From Elusimicrobiota bacterium (GTDB taxonomy: Bacteria; Elusimicrobiota; Elusimicrobia; FEN-1173): a stretch of 5,842 nt of DNA. The position numbers and the translations under genes were made by a program. Below, piece by piece: positions 5,140-5,842 of this stretch; the first letter of the stretch is position 1; each line of letters opens with the position of its first letter. The notes under the pieces are model-generated. The model did not search any database and was not told the origin of the DNA. It saw only the letters and a list, made by a program, of their open reading frames with translations. Where the stretch lies: assembly GCA_016207625.1 (NCBI GenBank), contig JACQPF010000398.1:1-5842 (forward strand), written 5' to 3'.

Positions 5140-5842
5140 ATGACATGGGACGTCACAAGCCCCGCAGGAACGGAAGCGATCAGCAACGGCGACGACAGGA
5201 TCCGCGAACTTAAAACCGATATTCAGACGTCCTTGCGCGGGAATGCTGCGGAAGGGACGGAGGCGATTTTTCCCGGTTCAGACACGGCGAATCCTGTTTT
5301 TCGCTATCGCGGCCTGAGCGGGACCACGGCGGCGCGGCCGGCGGCGGGGCAATATGGCCTCTACAGAAACACCACGCTAAACACGCTTCAGCGTGACAAC
5401 GGGACGACTTGGGACGATATCGCCACCCTCATCCCTTCCGGCACGAAGATGGTGTTTTACCAGGCCTCCGCGCCGACCGGATGGACGGCCGTGGCCGCAA
5501 ATGACAAATTTTTGCGCGTCGTGACAGCCGGCGGGTCCGGTGGATCGACCGGCGGTACCGTGGCGGCGTCAACCTCGCTGGCCCACAGCCACACCGTGGA
5601 CGGCCACACGCACGATATGGGGAACCACACGCACCCTGGCCCGTCGCATACGCACTCGATCGGTTCTGGTGGGGCGCATACACACACCCTCGAAGGGGCA
5701 CAGTATGCATCCTCGGCGCGGTTTATTTACGACCCCGCCGATGGGACAAATGTCGCGACGACGGACTCACAGGGGGCGCACGATCATGGTGGTGCTACAG
5801 GTGCAGAGGGGACGGGGAACACTAGCACGCCGAGCACGAACA
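5140..5842 (+). CDS. Tail fibre protein with collar-like segment and HxH metal-site repeats (3'-partial)
   Basis: An open frame of 234 complete codons running off the right edge, so the C-terminus is missing. Residues 8-28 (P-A-G-T-E-A-I, then D-D-R-I-R-E-L-K) and an F-P-G at 44-46 match the N-terminal attachment region of many phage tail fibres. R-P-A-A-G-Q-Y-G-L-Y-R-N-T (66-78) and G-T-T-W-D-D-I (88-94) fit the usual short capping segment. I-P-S-G-T-K-M-V-F-Y at 98-107, followed by A-P-T-G-W-T (111-116) and F-L-R-V-V-T-A-G-G-S-G-G (124-135), resembles the phage tail collar domain. Residues 149-182 hold five HxH motifs and a sixth lies at 214-216. In phage T4 gp37 and gp12, HxH motifs in trimeric fibres bind metal ions (iron in gp37, zinc in gp12) and stiffen the tip, so a trimeric metal-binding fibre that contacts the host surface is likely. 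The missing end probably holds the receptor-binding tip. Confidence 0.8.
   Translation, partial: MTWDVTSPAGTEAISNGDDRIRELKTDIQTSLRGNAAEGTEAIFPGSDTANPVFRYRGLSGTTAARPAAGQYGLYRNTTLNTLQRDNGTTWDDIATLIPSGTKMVFYQASAPTGWTAVAANDKFLRVVTAGGSGGSTGGTVAASTSLAHSHTVDGHTHDMGNHTHPGPSHTHSIGSGGAHTHTLEGAQYASSARFIYDPADGTNVATTDSQGAHDHGGATGAEGTGNTSTPSTN
5584..5685 (+). repeat. Coding HxH repeat array in tail fibre
   Basis: Five His-x-His motifs at residues 149-151, 156-158, 163-165, 170-172 and 180-182 of gene 8. The first four start exactly 7 residues (21 bases) apart and the fifth 10 residues later; a sixth lies at 214-216 (5779-5787). The middle residue is Thr in four of the five and Ser in the first. In a trimer each HxH would supply six histidines for one metal ion, as known for T4 long tail fibre tips. 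Confidence 0.8.

Noticed and set aside
5529..5561. GC-rich inverted-repeat-like stretch (CCGGCGGG... CCGGCGG)
   Set aside because: It is inside the tail fibre coding region, encodes the conserved-looking Gly/Ser-rich stretch after the collar-like segment, and has no T-run, so it is not a terminator.
5429..5710. Cys/Arg/Pro-rich open frame on the minus strand
   Set aside because: It is the complement of the His-rich fibre codons (CAC/CAT read as GTG/ATG and in other frames Cys); no independent evidence supports a gene.
5140..5842. Diversity-generating retroelement target in the tail fibre
   Set aside because: No reverse transcriptase, template repeat or adenine-biased variable repeat is visible, and the fibre's 3' end, where such a site would lie, is outside the window.

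Overview
The window is a stretch of the virion-structure (tail) module of a double-stranded DNA bacteriophage or prophage, most likely a short-tailed, podovirus-like one. The main evidence is a head-tail adaptor-like protein followed directly by a large beta-rich protein resembling tail nozzle / packaged-DNA stabilisation proteins, then a small tail-surface-like protein, a probable ejection-type virion protein, a helical protein of unknown role, and a tail fibre with a His-rich tip. The DNA is moderately GC-rich and uses Shine-Dalgarno signals. TAA, TAG and TGA all end genes, so there is no sign of stop-codon reassignment. The host cannot be read from this segment. There is no terminase, portal, capsid, integrase, lysis gene or tRNA in the window.

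Layout: all eight genes are on the + strand and tightly packed. (1) 1-552: C-terminal part, or all, of a structural protein with a Gly/Val repeat; its frame is open to the left edge. (2) 552-806: 84-aa conserved-type small phage protein of unknown role. (3) 828-1472: adaptor-like protein. (4) 1474-2994: nozzle-like protein. (5) 2994-3356: 120-aa protein with a helical N-terminus and a beta-rich C-terminal module. (6) 3368-4333: probable internal/ejection virion protein with a hydrophobic N-terminus. (7) 4345-5130: unrecognised Met-rich helical protein with an acidic Leu-Asp tail. (8) 5140-5842+: tail fibre with a collar-like segment and regularly spaced HxH motifs, cut off by the right edge.

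Gene junctions are of two kinds. Genes 1/2 and 4/5 overlap by one base (TGATG, TAATG), and 3/4 are one base apart (TAATATG), which suggests translational coupling. Genes 3, 6, 7 and 8 have clear purine-rich ribosome-binding sites 5-8 bases before their ATG. The longest gap between genes is 21 bases. I found no convincing promoter, terminator, RNA gene, CRISPR array or insertion sequence, so the block probably lies inside one long late transcript.

Working model (inference): gene 3 forms the ring that joins the portal to the tail, gene 4 forms the tube below it, genes 5 and 8 (perhaps also 1 and 2) decorate the tail and contact the host, and genes 6 and 7 are internal or assembly proteins. Nothing in the window demonstrates a wholly new system. 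The points most worth a second look are the 7-residue-spaced HxH array, the repeat architecture of gene 1, and the two poorly characterised proteins 6 and 7.
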